A DNA stretch of 64,000 bases, from NCBI RefSeq assembly GCF_021917145.1, contig NC_061068.1, positions 5,007,183 to 5,071,182 of the forward strand, written 5' to 3'. How positions within the stretch are numbered: position 1 is the stretch's first letter; every line of letters starts with the position of its first letter. Position numbers and translations under genes: made by a program. Below the pieces are notes generated by a model. That model worked only from the letters and a program-made list of their open reading frames with translations, did not search any database and was not told the DNA's origin. Of this stretch, positions 20,781-33,000 are shown piece after piece. The stretch comes from Hypomesus transpacificus. Taxonomy: Eukaryota; Chordata; Actinopteri; Osmeriformes; Osmeridae.

Positions 20781-22576
20781 TCAATCCCCGTTCTCCATGG
20801 GACTCGACTCCTGAAGGTCATAGTTCTCCGATTTCTCGTCATCTATAAATGGAAAACAGACACACATTTAACAGGGATTGTATCAATACTAAATGTAAAT
20901 GTGTGGGTGTTAGAAGTGGTACAGTCATTTGTGTTCATACTCACTCTCCAGTGTCTGCTGCAGTTCCTGGATGGTACTGAGGAGAACATGGAACTGCTTC
21001 TTCCTCAACTCTAACTGAAAGAGACAGATGGGAAAAGATGACGAAAGATCAAAGTTTTATCTGAAAAGCATGAGCATTCGCCTTTTCCTACATTTTTTGG
21101 GGATAAATAGGATGGAAGGTGCCAACGACAGACATTAACTTTGAAAAGGCAAGGCTTTAATCGGCACAGAAGTGAAGTCCAAAACAAAGCTCACCTTGTC
21201 CTCCACATTCTCTTTTATGTGGGACAGTTGCTGGAGTTCTTTGTCAAGGGCCTCCAACTGTCTGTGGTGAAAGGAAAAATGTCACATAAAAAATACATTA
21301 GAACATTATAACACTGGTATTCAAGCTAATGTAGGCATCAACAAAAAAAAAAGATTCAGTTGTGATCAGATCTCAGTTGGGAAAATCATTACAACCCCTA
21401 CACTCACTTCAGCGTTTCATGACGATCTGGATGCTGCTGGATAACCTTTGCCAGAGCATCATATTCTGAAAGATAACCACAGAACAATGTGCAAAGCTGT
21501 AAATCATACAATGCAACACCAATAATTGAATCAACAAAGGTTTGACAAACGTCCACCGATGCAGTGCACGATGCAGTGTCTCTCACCTTGCCGATTCTTT
21601 CGTATTCGCTTTGCTCTCAGTATTTCTTTTTTGCACTCTGATATTTTCTCATGTGCAGATGTGATATTTTCCTCTATAAAATTGTGGTAAAATTGGAATA
21701 AGGTTAGTTAAACAAATAAATGTTTCGATAGAAAATTGACTAAAGTCATGATAACTTACCTATGTCTGTGTAGATTTTCTCATAGTTTTCCATCTCTCGG
21801 AGGTTCATGTCATAAACCAGCAAAGTCTTACCCATTGAGAATTCACACTGTGCCAGTGTGCTCAACATCCGCTGGTATTGTGTAAATCTGCAGTTACAGA
21901 CGCTTTAACTTAAGATATTATTTACACAAAGCATGGTATGGAGTACTGAGTATAGCTTACAATTGTCAGATAAGACTGATCTTATCGCAGGCGGCTTAGA
22001 CTAGTCACTGTTAGTTACACAGCTCAGAGGATTGTGGCTCAATTATGTCAAAGTTTTGTTTAAAAGCAAAACGTACCCATCCTCCGGTGACCCAGATGAG
22101 TGGCACCACTTCGTGAAACTCTTTAAGAGTACATTTATGCGCCGGTCATCTCCAGCTCCGTCTCCATCAATGAGAAGACGTTTCCGGATAACTTCATCTA
22201 AGAAAACCGGATAGATTTATCATGCATAATGTAGGATAGCTGTTAAACCACGTATACGATTTGCGCAAAAGTTAACAGAACGTTAATTGTATGCTCAAAT
22301 CTGATCCCATGGAGAAATAAAATGCAGCACCTCAATTCATTTTGTTAATTATTATACGGTGCGCCTACCCATTGCACAAGGCCAGTTTAAACGAACGCAC
22401 CATATGTGTAGCTAGGTTAGTTAGCTGTTCAACACATTTGTGAGAGGACACCCCTCAAATAACTGGCTAGATAGAGGTGTAAATATGTATCGACAAAGAT
22501 ACGGTTAAAAACAAACGTAGATCGGCTACAACAAACACCAATTAACACAAATCTTACCATCCGTAACAGCCCCCAT
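20781..22576 (-). CDS. thoc7: THO complex subunit 7
   Basis: Exons on the - strand, in transcript order, are 22576-22558, 22197-22077, 21887-21760, 21673-21587, 21465-21408, 21261-21195, 21014-20945 and 20842-20781. They total 612 nt, or 203 aa; the human protein has 204. The protein starts MGAVTDDEVIRKRLL and contains CEFSMGKTLLVYDMNLREME and EYDALAKVIQQHPDRHETLK, which identify THOC7 without doubt. THOC7 is a small coiled-coil subunit of the nuclear THO/TREX complex, pairing with THOC5 and linking transcription to mRNA export. The C-terminal half is mostly heptad-rich helix (QLEALDKELQQLSHIKENVE). The gene is tail to tail with Mx copy 3 and head to head with ATXN7. All introns are GT-AG and the frame is intact. 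Confidence 0.97.
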
Positions 22577-22960
22577 TACAGTACCGTGTGGTCAACAGAA
22601 GCTTTGTTTCTTTCAAAAAACTTTATTGGTATTACCGGAAATGCCCACCCAAACTACATGCAAAATCACAATTCTGAATCTTCCTACTTCCTCTGTGGAA
22701 CCTCCTTGGCCCCGCCTCTAAAAAGAACAGCACTGATTGGTCAGCAGGTATATTTGACAGCTCTGTTTGACAACGTGAAACTCATGAACTGTGGTTGCTC
22801 ATGTCTTCGTCAAAAAGATGAACAGCATCCCCTTTAAATAATCATAACTGTCCAATTTAGTAAATACAATACAAAAACCCACAGTTGTCCTGGAAAAAAG
22901 CAACGACGTGCGTGCGTGTTGGTTAAGTGACGTCTGGGTCCCAGAATGCAGTCTGGTAAA
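22577..22960. promoter_or_regulatory. THOC7/ATXN7 intergenic promoter region
   Basis: These bases separate THOC7 (going left) from ATXN7 (going right). They include a reversed CCAAT box (ATTGG, 22736-22740), a GC-box-like CCCCGCCTC (about 22710-22718) and a CRE-like TGACGTCT (about 22928-22935). A shared head-to-head promoter is likely from the gene arrangement. No transcription start is proven. Confidence 0.5.
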
Positions 22961-23109
22961 CAGACATGGAAGCACCTGGTGAAGACCTCCACAGTCAGTG
23001 AACATTGCATTCGTTATTTTTCACGATCTTCGTTCTTTGATATCCACTTTACTCAACTGATTTGTCTCTGTCTGGAGTCACATTTGCACCTCCAGCGACC
23101 AGGACCTTG
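22961..23109 (+). other. Candidate untranslated first exon of ATXN7
   Basis: The sequence ends GACCTTG before a GTAAAAG donor at 23110. A non-coding exon is expected upstream because the first coding exon begins just after an acceptor (TTGTAG, ending 27061), only 8 bp before the ATG. The left edge is unknown. The choice rests on the donor and on the position next to the THOC7 promoter. Confidence 0.35.
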
Positions 23110-26100
23110 GTAAAAGCAGATCTTTTCTATTTACATGGCGGGTGTTAATGACTTCTGCTGAGCTATGCTTTGACAGCTTCTAGACATGGCAGGCAAAAGG
23201 CTAGCACTAGCTAACGCGTTAGCCAACTATTGCAGCTAGCTACCCGAGCTAGACACTCCTCGAGTGACAGACCACCAGACAGTAATACCCTACCCTACGT
23301 TCAACTGTATTTCCTATTTATTGTGTATTTTTGTATTTTTTTACGTGTTTCATAGAGTGTGATCGAAACTGTAACGTGTTGTGTAATGTTAAATTGTGCG
23401 TTTCAATTATGTCGGGTCACTTAAGTTAGCTAAGCTACTGTACAGTAGCTATCTTAAGTCTCCCTACTTAGTGTAGTTTTGATGTGGTTCGCTACCGTAA
23501 CGTAAGCAGGCCGGCTGACCAGTGTAGTTCAAGAACTTGTGCATCTTGGTGTCAAAGTTTAAGAAGATGAATGCACGTGGAGAGCCAGCAGCTGAATTAA
23601 AGAAAAATAGTCATAATTGTGTATAATGGTCAAGGCAACAGTAGATGTACTGTACACGTACAAGAGTAGGGGTTTCCAATTCTGAAACCCAGTTTATGAC
23701 TTATAAAAGTGTATTGAAACAAAAGACAAGCTGAAAGGTGCATGCAATAATAATGTATTATCTACAACATTTGGACCAGTTGGGTTACCACTTTAGACTA
23801 TTCAATCAGTAATCACAGTCTATAATGTATTTTTATGTTCTGCTCTACTCCTGTATTGCTCCAGACTGACACACATTAGAGGAGCGCTAGGCTGGTCTCA
23901 GGACAGTGCCCTTGGCACAGAATGGTGGGATAACCACTGTATGGTAGTACATGACAAAGGCTGCAGTTCAGAAGCCAGTTGTATTCATTAATGTTTAAGT
24001 TTTATGACATAAATTGGCAGCATTCCAGTCATTGGTCCTACCTCCAAATAAGATCTACAGTATCTAGGCTTTCTACCCTAGAAGTGTGGCATCCACACAG
24101 ATTTGGGCTATTCTTCCGTTGGCTTTGGCTAGGCCAATGTGGGAATATGCCCACTTGTATTAATTCAAAGTGAGACATTCCAGAAAAATATATTTTGATC
24201 AGAAATGCTTCCTGCTGAATAGGCAATAGACACGACTTGTCTATCACAGACTTGTCCTCTGTGATACTTCACAATTGATTGTCTATTCCTTCATTCCAAC
24301 ACCTATACAGGACATTCCTCCTACACTCTTATAACAAGTAAATGTCACGGCTGTAGGCCTACATCTATAATGAAGTGTCGCAGATGTAGGCCTAAATAAA
24401 ATACACAAGGTTAAATAAAATAAACAAGGTTAAACATTTGATTGTATGTTGGCATGTATAATACCACCTAAATTTAGTATGGAATTTAAGATTATAGTAA
24501 AGGATAGTGATCCTTATAAGATACTTGTCCACATTACCTACATAACAACCACCCCAAAATTTGTCATCATTGTAATCGTAATCTTTTCTAGATTGAATCA
24601 CTGATGTTGTTGTTTTTTGTGTAATCTTTGAAAGGGATTATTGGGCTGCAAACTGAATAGCTCTGGAGTGGTTAACTAGGGATATTGCTGATTGGATTGG
24701 ATTACTGTGCAGTGGCGAGGAACTCCGTAAATTGCTCATGTGTTAGCTGGTGCAGCCAGAGAGCTGCCAACCAAACCAAAGAGCTTGTCAGTCACATCCC
24801 TCAGCAAGTCTAGGAGCTAGTGTTTCCTAGAATGACAACACTGTAACTCCTTGAACTGTGATTAGGTGTGCACCATCAGACAAGAAGGAAAACAATCAAC
24901 TTAATACAGGCCTTTCCCCCTCTGAGTATCTGTTATGTGTTTTCTCCCCCAGATCTTTCTAGATTAACGGCCGGTGATAACGCAAACGGATGAGGATCTA
25001 CTGATTGAGAGAAGATTGAGTTCCCTTTTCACATTTGACAAGGTATGGTGGAGCAAGGGATGGTGTGTATTGACATTACACACCATCATTATACATTACC
25101 TATACATTACCTGTACATTATTTCTAAAGACTTTTCAGTCTGTGTTTAAAAAAACCCAGTCGGGTTCGAGCCTTGCTGTGTACGAGAGGAAAGGGTGAGA
25201 ATGTATCTAGTTGTTTAGAAATAGGACATTAACAAGGAATGTTTTATGAATGAGCTTTGTTAGCCTACAGACCATCTTTTTTAACATTTGTGTTACTTGT
25301 GGTTTCTAGCCTGGTCACTCTTAACAACTGCTGTTGGTTCACCTAGAGGGGTGTTGCTACTGGTGGTTCTAAAGTAGAACCCACATGTCGCACTGGGAAG
25401 ATTGAAACCAAGCGAGAACCTAAATAACAAGGTCGGCAAGGGGATAAAGAAATCTGCTTTAATTGAGTGCAGAGGCAGCTATGTCAGGTTAACGTTTTCA
25501 CCATAAGGAGAGTGCTGTTGGTGGAAATGAATGTCAGACACAGGCCTATATCCATAAGCTTTAAACTTGTACACTCTTGGGACTACCTTGTATGTTTTAG
25601 TTTTGTTCAGTACTCAGCACCTCCCTCCTGGTTGACCTCGTCATTAGTTGACAGCAGACCATGCAGAGACTAGGCCTACCGCCTGGCGCCAAAATTACAT
25701 CTGCCCAACACGGCTGCACTACATCCCCATGATCATCAAAAATCATGTCCACCCTGCCCAGTTATTGAAAGAGTTTCTTCTGTAATGATTATATACATTG
25801 AGGATTTGTTAACTTTTTTTTCCCTTTCACTGGTCTACTTTAGCTTCCTTATATAAGACGTTCTGCATTTGTCAAAATACTGTATCAGCGCTTTTTAGTG
25901 AGTCTTTTCCATCAGACATGACATCTTACTGCCCATTAACACCAGGTGCATATCCTCTGTGTTTAAAGAAGAATATCCCCATTCTGTTTTTGTCTTCACT
26001 TAGGATGCAGTTCAGGTCTCAGACGAGCAGTTCAGGTCTCAGACGAGCATCCGCAATGTTATATCATAGCATCAAAAGGGATGTGCAGATAAAAACTGAT

Positions 26101-27061
26101 TTGGTTAGACTTACATGCATGTACCTTGCTATCTCTCTAACCACAAATGCATGCTTAAATTAATCATGCAGTCACTTGTTTCCACGGTGCAGTATTTTAT
26201 CTTTACGAAACACTTTACAATGGCTTCAGCGGGATTGCATGGTTTTAAGGTATATGATGCTGAGAGATATAAAAGAAGTGACCAGACTGTTTTCAACAAA
26301 CACCCAGATAACTTTCAAAACTAGACGCAAACTGTATACAATTCATATATTTTCAAATATAATTTTGAAAGAGTAATTGGTCAAATGAGAATATGGAAAG
26401 AAGTTATGGAATTCTTTCATCCATGAAGGGATGCCAACTGTATTTCCACATGTGGTGCTGAGAAATGTTCCCAATTACATGATTATACTCATAGGAATTT
26501 CATCCATAAACGACATGAAAGGTTGTAAGAAATGTGATTTGAGGTACTTGTTAAACTACTAGTTAAAAGGATGCACAATACTATGGTATCGTTTTGGATA
26601 GATGGGTTATATTGAATGTATCATTGGATATGCAAATGTATTTTAACCTTTTTTTGGAGAAGCTAAGCCAAGGACGCCATGAAATATGGAATCCCAAAAG
26701 CAAAAAAAAGTCAGTAAAAGGTATAATTAATTCCTTTGCCTCCAATCAATCCATAACGTCTTAAAAATAATATGATTTAAGAATGTCTCGTACGCTCAGG
26801 GAGAAGGATAAGTTTGCGGTTCCTCCTTAAAGTTCACTTATATCTGCGATTGCTCATAATGCATAGAGGGGAACGCCGCTGTTTCTGCCACAATTGTGAA
26901 CAAACAAGAATGCTTTCAGTAGCCTACAGTAATGCTTGTTCCCACCTAGTCACCGACAACAGATTTTGCTGAGAGTTAAACATTCGTTTGTCCCTAAAAA
27001 TCAATGAAGGAATTCCGCGTACACCACCTTAACCGCCGACTGCTTTTTTGTTACATTGTAG
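23110..27061 (+). other. Proposed ATXN7 first intron
   Basis: No coding exon was recognised. Small structures are an inverted repeat around GTAGGCCTACATCT (about 24350-24400), a perfect 11-bp inverted repeat GATGGTGTGTA/TACACACCATC at 25059-25087, and a tandem copy of a 20-bp unit at 26007-26046. Many short AT-rich open frames look random. Confidence 0.45.
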
Positions 27062-27069
27062 CGGAAAAA

Positions 27070-30000
27070 ATGTCGGAAAGGACCGATGATGACGTCAGGG
27101 GGGAGCAGCGCAGAGCGGCCAGGCAGCTGAAGCAGCAACAGCAGCAGATCCAGCGGGGAGAAAGCTCCACAGCAATGGCGACTGTTGCGGAGCGCAGATC
27201 CCTACCTAGTCCAGAAATAATGTTGGGACAGCCTTGGAGCAACTGGGTCGATGCTGCCAAACTACACGGCAACGACGGTGAGTGACTGCCCGCTAAGGAT
27301 GTGTGTGTAGAAGCGAGACATGCCCGATGACCGCGAGCTTTTTCAGCCGATTGCGTGCAGTTTAGGGAATAGGAAGAAACGCTACTGGTAGCAACAGCAC
27401 GAGCAAGCAAGTGCAACTATTTATTTGTGTCCAATCACTCCCTTTAGGTGCTGAATCGGAGGAAAGTTTTAAAGAGTTCGGGAAAAATCGAGAAGCCATG
27501 CGGTTGTGCAGAGACGGTGAGTGCTTCCCTCTGTAGTCAAATCCAAGGTGTGTTTTGGTTCTGGTGGAATGCACACATAGTTCGCATGCACCGGCCCAAA
27601 CCTTGTTCTCCCTTTTAAGACAAGTGCACCACTACATTGACAAAATAATGCTACTCTGCTTAATAAATTACATAATTTCTGAGGTATTTAGTTTGGGGAA
27701 ATGTGCATGTTTGCTTTAGGAAGGCACTGGATGTGTATACTATAGAGATGAAGAACATCATGCTAGCTTTTAATCAGATAAATATTGTATCCATTTACTT
27801 CTGTCACTTCCATCAATATTAATTTGCCATTGGGAGTGGCATCTATTCTAGTGACAACAGTTACAATGGTGGCAAAGACGACACTAATATCTTCAAATCA
27901 ATTAAGTAATTTAGTACCAGTTCAATATATTCTACTAAAAGACACGTCCTTCATTCATACAATTTGAAGAGCCAACATGATTCATTCTTTTCCTGAGTCA
28001 CTTATCATACACGTTTTTAAATTAGAATGTTAACCTTACATTACAAAACTGTCTTCTCCACATTTCTCCAAAAGTGCTTTCTCCATATTTAGATGAGAAG
28101 TTGGTATTTTAAAAGTACTTTTAAATAACAGTATTTCCCTCGTGGCAGAAAAGCAAGGACTCCTAAGATCTTAACAAGACTCTTAAAAGCTTCTTCCAAA
28201 TGATGTCCATTTGTCTCCTCAAAACACACTGGATGAGCTTCCTCTGTGGCATCTTCCTCTGTGGCATCTTCCTCTGTGGCATCTTCCTCTGTGGCATCTT
28301 CCTCTGTGGTATCTTCCTCTGTGGCATCTTCCTCTGTGGCATCTTCCTCTGTGGGATCTTCCTCTGTGGTATCTTCCTCTGTGGTATCTTCCCTACATGT
28401 TGTGAAGGCGGCAGAGGGAACACAGGAAATGGATGATTTCAAAAAAAAAAAAAAAAAGAGGACCCCCTCGAAAACGAGATGCTGCATCTCAAGGGGTTAT
28501 CCTCCAAACAATAAATTTCAAAATGATAGGCCTTTGAGGTTCAACATGTGATTTCTGTCTCACTCCAGTGTTGTGCTATCTAAAATGTAGCCAACAAGTG
28601 ATTCTAACAAGAGTAAGCATTTCTCCTGATGTAAAGAAAAAGGTTATGTCTAACCTACTTGTCATGGCACTTATCTGACACACGCATTTGCATTGCAAAC
28701 AATGGGGCCAGTGTGCACTCCAAAGCAACATAGCACAATTCAGAAAGAAAAATCGCTTGCAACATACTGCTCCCCCAAAACCCTCTTCCGAACTGAGTAC
28801 CTGTCCAGTCAACATGCTGCCTGTGGGGAAAATTGATCAGGATTGCGTCATATAATCATGCCATCATAAGTGATATAATCTATTATTCACTTAGCGACAA
28901 CCCCCAGAGATGCCTCAATGTTCTTAATAATGTCTTCCAACAACACTTCACAGTGAGTTTCAGTCGAGGATGCTGTGTTTACATGTCCGACCACTAGAGA
29001 AGGGAGTCCTGAAGACGGCTGATGTAGAGGTGTTGGGATCTGCTGTAGCACATGCCACCCACATGGAATCCCAGAGGAGGAAGTGCTGTGCATGGAGCTG
29101 TTTCACAGCAGCATTCCACAGCACTGAGTCCTCCACGGTCCTCCTTAGGAACACTGGAACAAGCACGACGCCATAACAAAGTTGCAGAGGTTTCAGACCT
29201 GCTTATTGATATCAATGTTTGAAACAAAGAAATTGCACTGAGGTATTTTCAAGTCTTTTATTGTCAGGTACACAGAACAACACAAGGTCACACTGTGCAC
29301 TGAAGTTCTTGGACAAGACAACCCAAATCAACCTGGCATAACAAACATAAGTACTTAGAACAGGTATGGAGTGTGACCCAGGTTAGGGAACAGCCTGTTG
29401 GAGTTGATGGATTTAAGAATGCTGTGCTCTCTAAAAGGAGAGAGAGACATGTATAGAGAGATGCTGGTTGTGTTGGTTTCTACCTTTGCTTTGCGATACT
29501 CCTTACCACAATCTCTGGTGTGGTGGAAATACTTTTTGGTATTCTTGTTAGTCTCTGTGCAAATTGCCATTCAGACCAGCCAATCTGACGTGTAAGTGTG
29601 TGTGAGGGGGAGGGAGAAAGCGTGTTTTATGGCTTACCCGGTGGATGACTAGTCCTGCCATGACTCACCAGATCTCTCCCCTGTTGGAACAGCCGTTCCG
29701 ATGACAGACTCACAAACACACACTAGACATGTCAACGTAACTGTTCGCCTCCGGATTTGTTTCTGTGCTTTTTATATAGCCTCTTGGACTTTCAGAAGAC
29801 TGCAGGATCCTGGGAACTGTAGTGCCAGCAGCTCAGGTTGTGCCCAGTGTCTGTGCTGTGTGTGCAGCCAGCTTGTGTGCTGGGAGAGGCCCTAGTGCCT
29901 AGATCATTTATCACTGCCATGGATAAGGATGGCGAAATTAACTGAATCTCTCTCTTTTTCTCCTTCTCTCTTTCTTTTGTCTCAAATCTCTCTCCCCCCC

Positions 30001-33000
30001 CCCCCCCCCACTCACCTGCATACTCTCTCTCCACCTTCTGTCCTCTCCCCCCCACCTTCACTCTTTCTTTCTCCCCTTCATTTGCACTCACTCTCTCCCC
30101 CCACCTGCACCGCAATCTCTCTTTCTACGCCTCCTACACTCTCTACCCCCCACCAGCTCTCTCTCCTCTTCCTGCACACTCTCTCCCTCTTCCACCTTTT
30201 CTCTTCCCCATCTACTCTCTCTCGCCCTCACCCACAGTCTCTCACCCAGAGTTTCTGTCTCCCTACCATGTCTGTCTCTCTGACTTTTTACGTTCGTCAC
30301 TAGTTTCTCAGTCTCTCTGTCCCGACATTCTCTCCCCTGCTACTTTTGAAGGTGGAGAAAATAGACGGAGAAAGGGCTGGCACGGTGACGTAGAAAGTGC
30401 TGGCACTTTTCAAGTCAACATGTTTCAGCTGCAGTGCCAGTGTTTTGAATGCAGAGTGGTGAGGTGATTCATCAGGGTGGACTGAGCTAAGAGGCTAGAG
30501 AAAGCCACACGGTGGCCAGTAGACACGTCACAGCCATCGTGGTCACATTCAGCTGTAGGGTCTGAAGGAGTCTTCTGTCTTACAACCATTTGAATCATCG
30601 TAAGGATGTAAAAAGAACAACAGAGTATTTGGGAAAAACAGAGCTCAGTAATCTGGTTTGCAGCTCTTTGTGCATTCTGACGGAAGTCGCTTTTGTTCTC
30701 CTCCTGTCTGAACCAACAGCCCTGAAAACGAGCGTCTCGCTGCTAAAGCAGGTACTTGTCAAAGTGGACCCAGACACTTACCCTGTGTTAAGTAGTGTCC
30801 AGGCTTTTAATTCACCCATACAAGTCTGGAAGTGACCTGGCAGAGAGCACACAGGTAGTCTTTGTGTGGGCTCTAATGGTCCCAGCTGCCAGACTGTGTC
30901 TGTGCTGTTTGGAGGGTCCTCGACAGCGGCGTATTTTTTTTGGGGGGGGGGGGGGTGAGCAGTAGTCCTCCACTCATCTCCTCACAGCGCTTCGGGAGAT
31001 CTCCTAATTATACCCCTTAATTAGCTCGTCGTCATTCTGCTAGTGGCGGTGGAGGTTTTGATCACGTCCGGCTCTTGCAGGGCCATTCCTGTGATTTCCA
31101 CTGTGGCACGGTTGTTCTAGGGACCGTTGCCTGCTGGTGTAGAAGGTCAGCTCTCCAAATTAAACTGTTGGTGTCATATAGGGACGTGTCTGGTTTGACG
31201 CATGTATCCATGCGTGCAGTTTCCCTTTTTTCCAATTCTTTCTAGAAGGAATAGATCGCCAACGGTGTGTGCGTGTGCACGCTCAACCTTTGGACTTCTG
31301 ACCTTACACTCACCTTGCCCTTATCACTGGGTTGAGTCCCTTTTCTCTGAATTCGGTCGAGCACCGTAAAGGGCTGTGTGCTGGGTTAGACTTTGGGGTA
31401 CTTCAATTTTCCAGGTTTTGCCATCTTGGTAACTGGGATATTTCAGGACAGTTGTAGGAAGTAAAGTTGGCATTGCTTTATACCTGTGAATATAACGTTA
31501 CATATTTGAATCTCTTTTCTGTTCTCTCTCTCCCATTTGAATTCACAGACATGCCCATATTTGGCCAGTGTCCTGCTCAAGATGACTTCTACCTGGTCAT
31601 GTGCAGCCATTGCAGTCAGGTGGTGAAACCACAGGCCTTCCAAGCACATTACGGTAAGATCTCTCACCTTCTCTCTCACCTTAGCACACATGACCATGCC
31701 CTGTTACACGCAGACCACCCACAAGGACTTTGGATTTCACACAGCAACCCCTCTCTTGGGGTCTTGGAACACACACACCCTCCTCTTCACCTCTGCACCC
31801 TCCCGTCAGTAACATGAGAGCAGAGCGACCGGGCCCTTTGATTTCTCCTGCCTGCTGCTGTGTTTACAATTCTCCTGTTAATATTTCATGGGCTCCTCTG
31901 AGGTCCACGCCTATGTAGAAATGCTGCCTCATGTAGCGTTTTAGCATTGTTTTCCAGATGTCTTTGATACACTCTTGGAAGAACCTGCGACCAGATAGCT
32001 GTGGGGAAGAGGTGATATATTATGGATTTCCGAATCAAGGTATCGCTGTTGTGGATTTCTTTGAAAGTAGTCTAGTGACTACTGAGCTTGGTCTCTCTGG
32101 AAACACTGGGATCAACAGTAGTTCTTCATTAACTGCTCCTCCACAGCCAGACAGCCAGAAGACTGGGGGGCAGGAGGTTGAGAAGGGACTTGGAGGAACT
32201 CTCCTTCTCAGTTTGGTTTTGTTGTTGTGGCTACAAATGTTCACGGCTCTGTCGATCCACACTCCCTGTTGAGCGTTTTGTACAGTTCTGTTTGTCTCCT
32301 TGATGCATGAGTGGATTGAATGATTCATTTTCAAGAAGGGATCAGACAAGCAATGCCCATATGGACATGTAGGCCGTATTATGTTCTTCTAACTGGTCCG
32401 TTTGGTCAAAATAGCCTTTGAACACTTCATTCCTTATGAGTTCCTTAACATGTTGTCAGACTCATCTCTCACTAGAAGTATGTAGAAGTATGTTGCCAGT
32501 GCAGCTGTTCTCAGGACTGTCCACCAGGGGGAGACACGGAAACTCAACAGTCTTCTGTGGAAGGGAACACTGGAGATGACTGAAGAGTGACAGCATCTTT
32601 GTGGTTAGCGGTTCAGCAACAAACTGGTAACACCCAAGGTGGTATCAGTTAGTAGCAGTGAATCAGCCTCTGAATCTGTCCCTGCTGCAGAGTGGCTCCT
32701 GTGAACAATATCTGTCAGATTTACTCCAGAAAGAGGCTGTTGATGAACTGGACAGTGTTATAAATAGCGGCTTGGTGAACCACAGAACAACACTTAGCAG
32801 TAATGACACCAGTGTTCACTGGGTGAATGAGTCAAGCCTCAGCCTGGCACCAAAGGGGCGCTCTTGAACAAGGTCATGTAACATTCAGCCCCTGCTTATT
32901 GTCCTGCTGGCGGTGTGGATACCGTGGTCTAGCCGTTAGCTGTGTAGCAGTTTCCCAGCAGGAGCTTAGATTCACCCCTCTCTTCTGTCATTGAGAATCC

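Noticed and set aside
28089..28551. Glu/Asp/Thr-rich repeat protein on the - strand
   Set aside because: The repeat is a 15-bp minisatellite and both strands are open; it does not join any gene.
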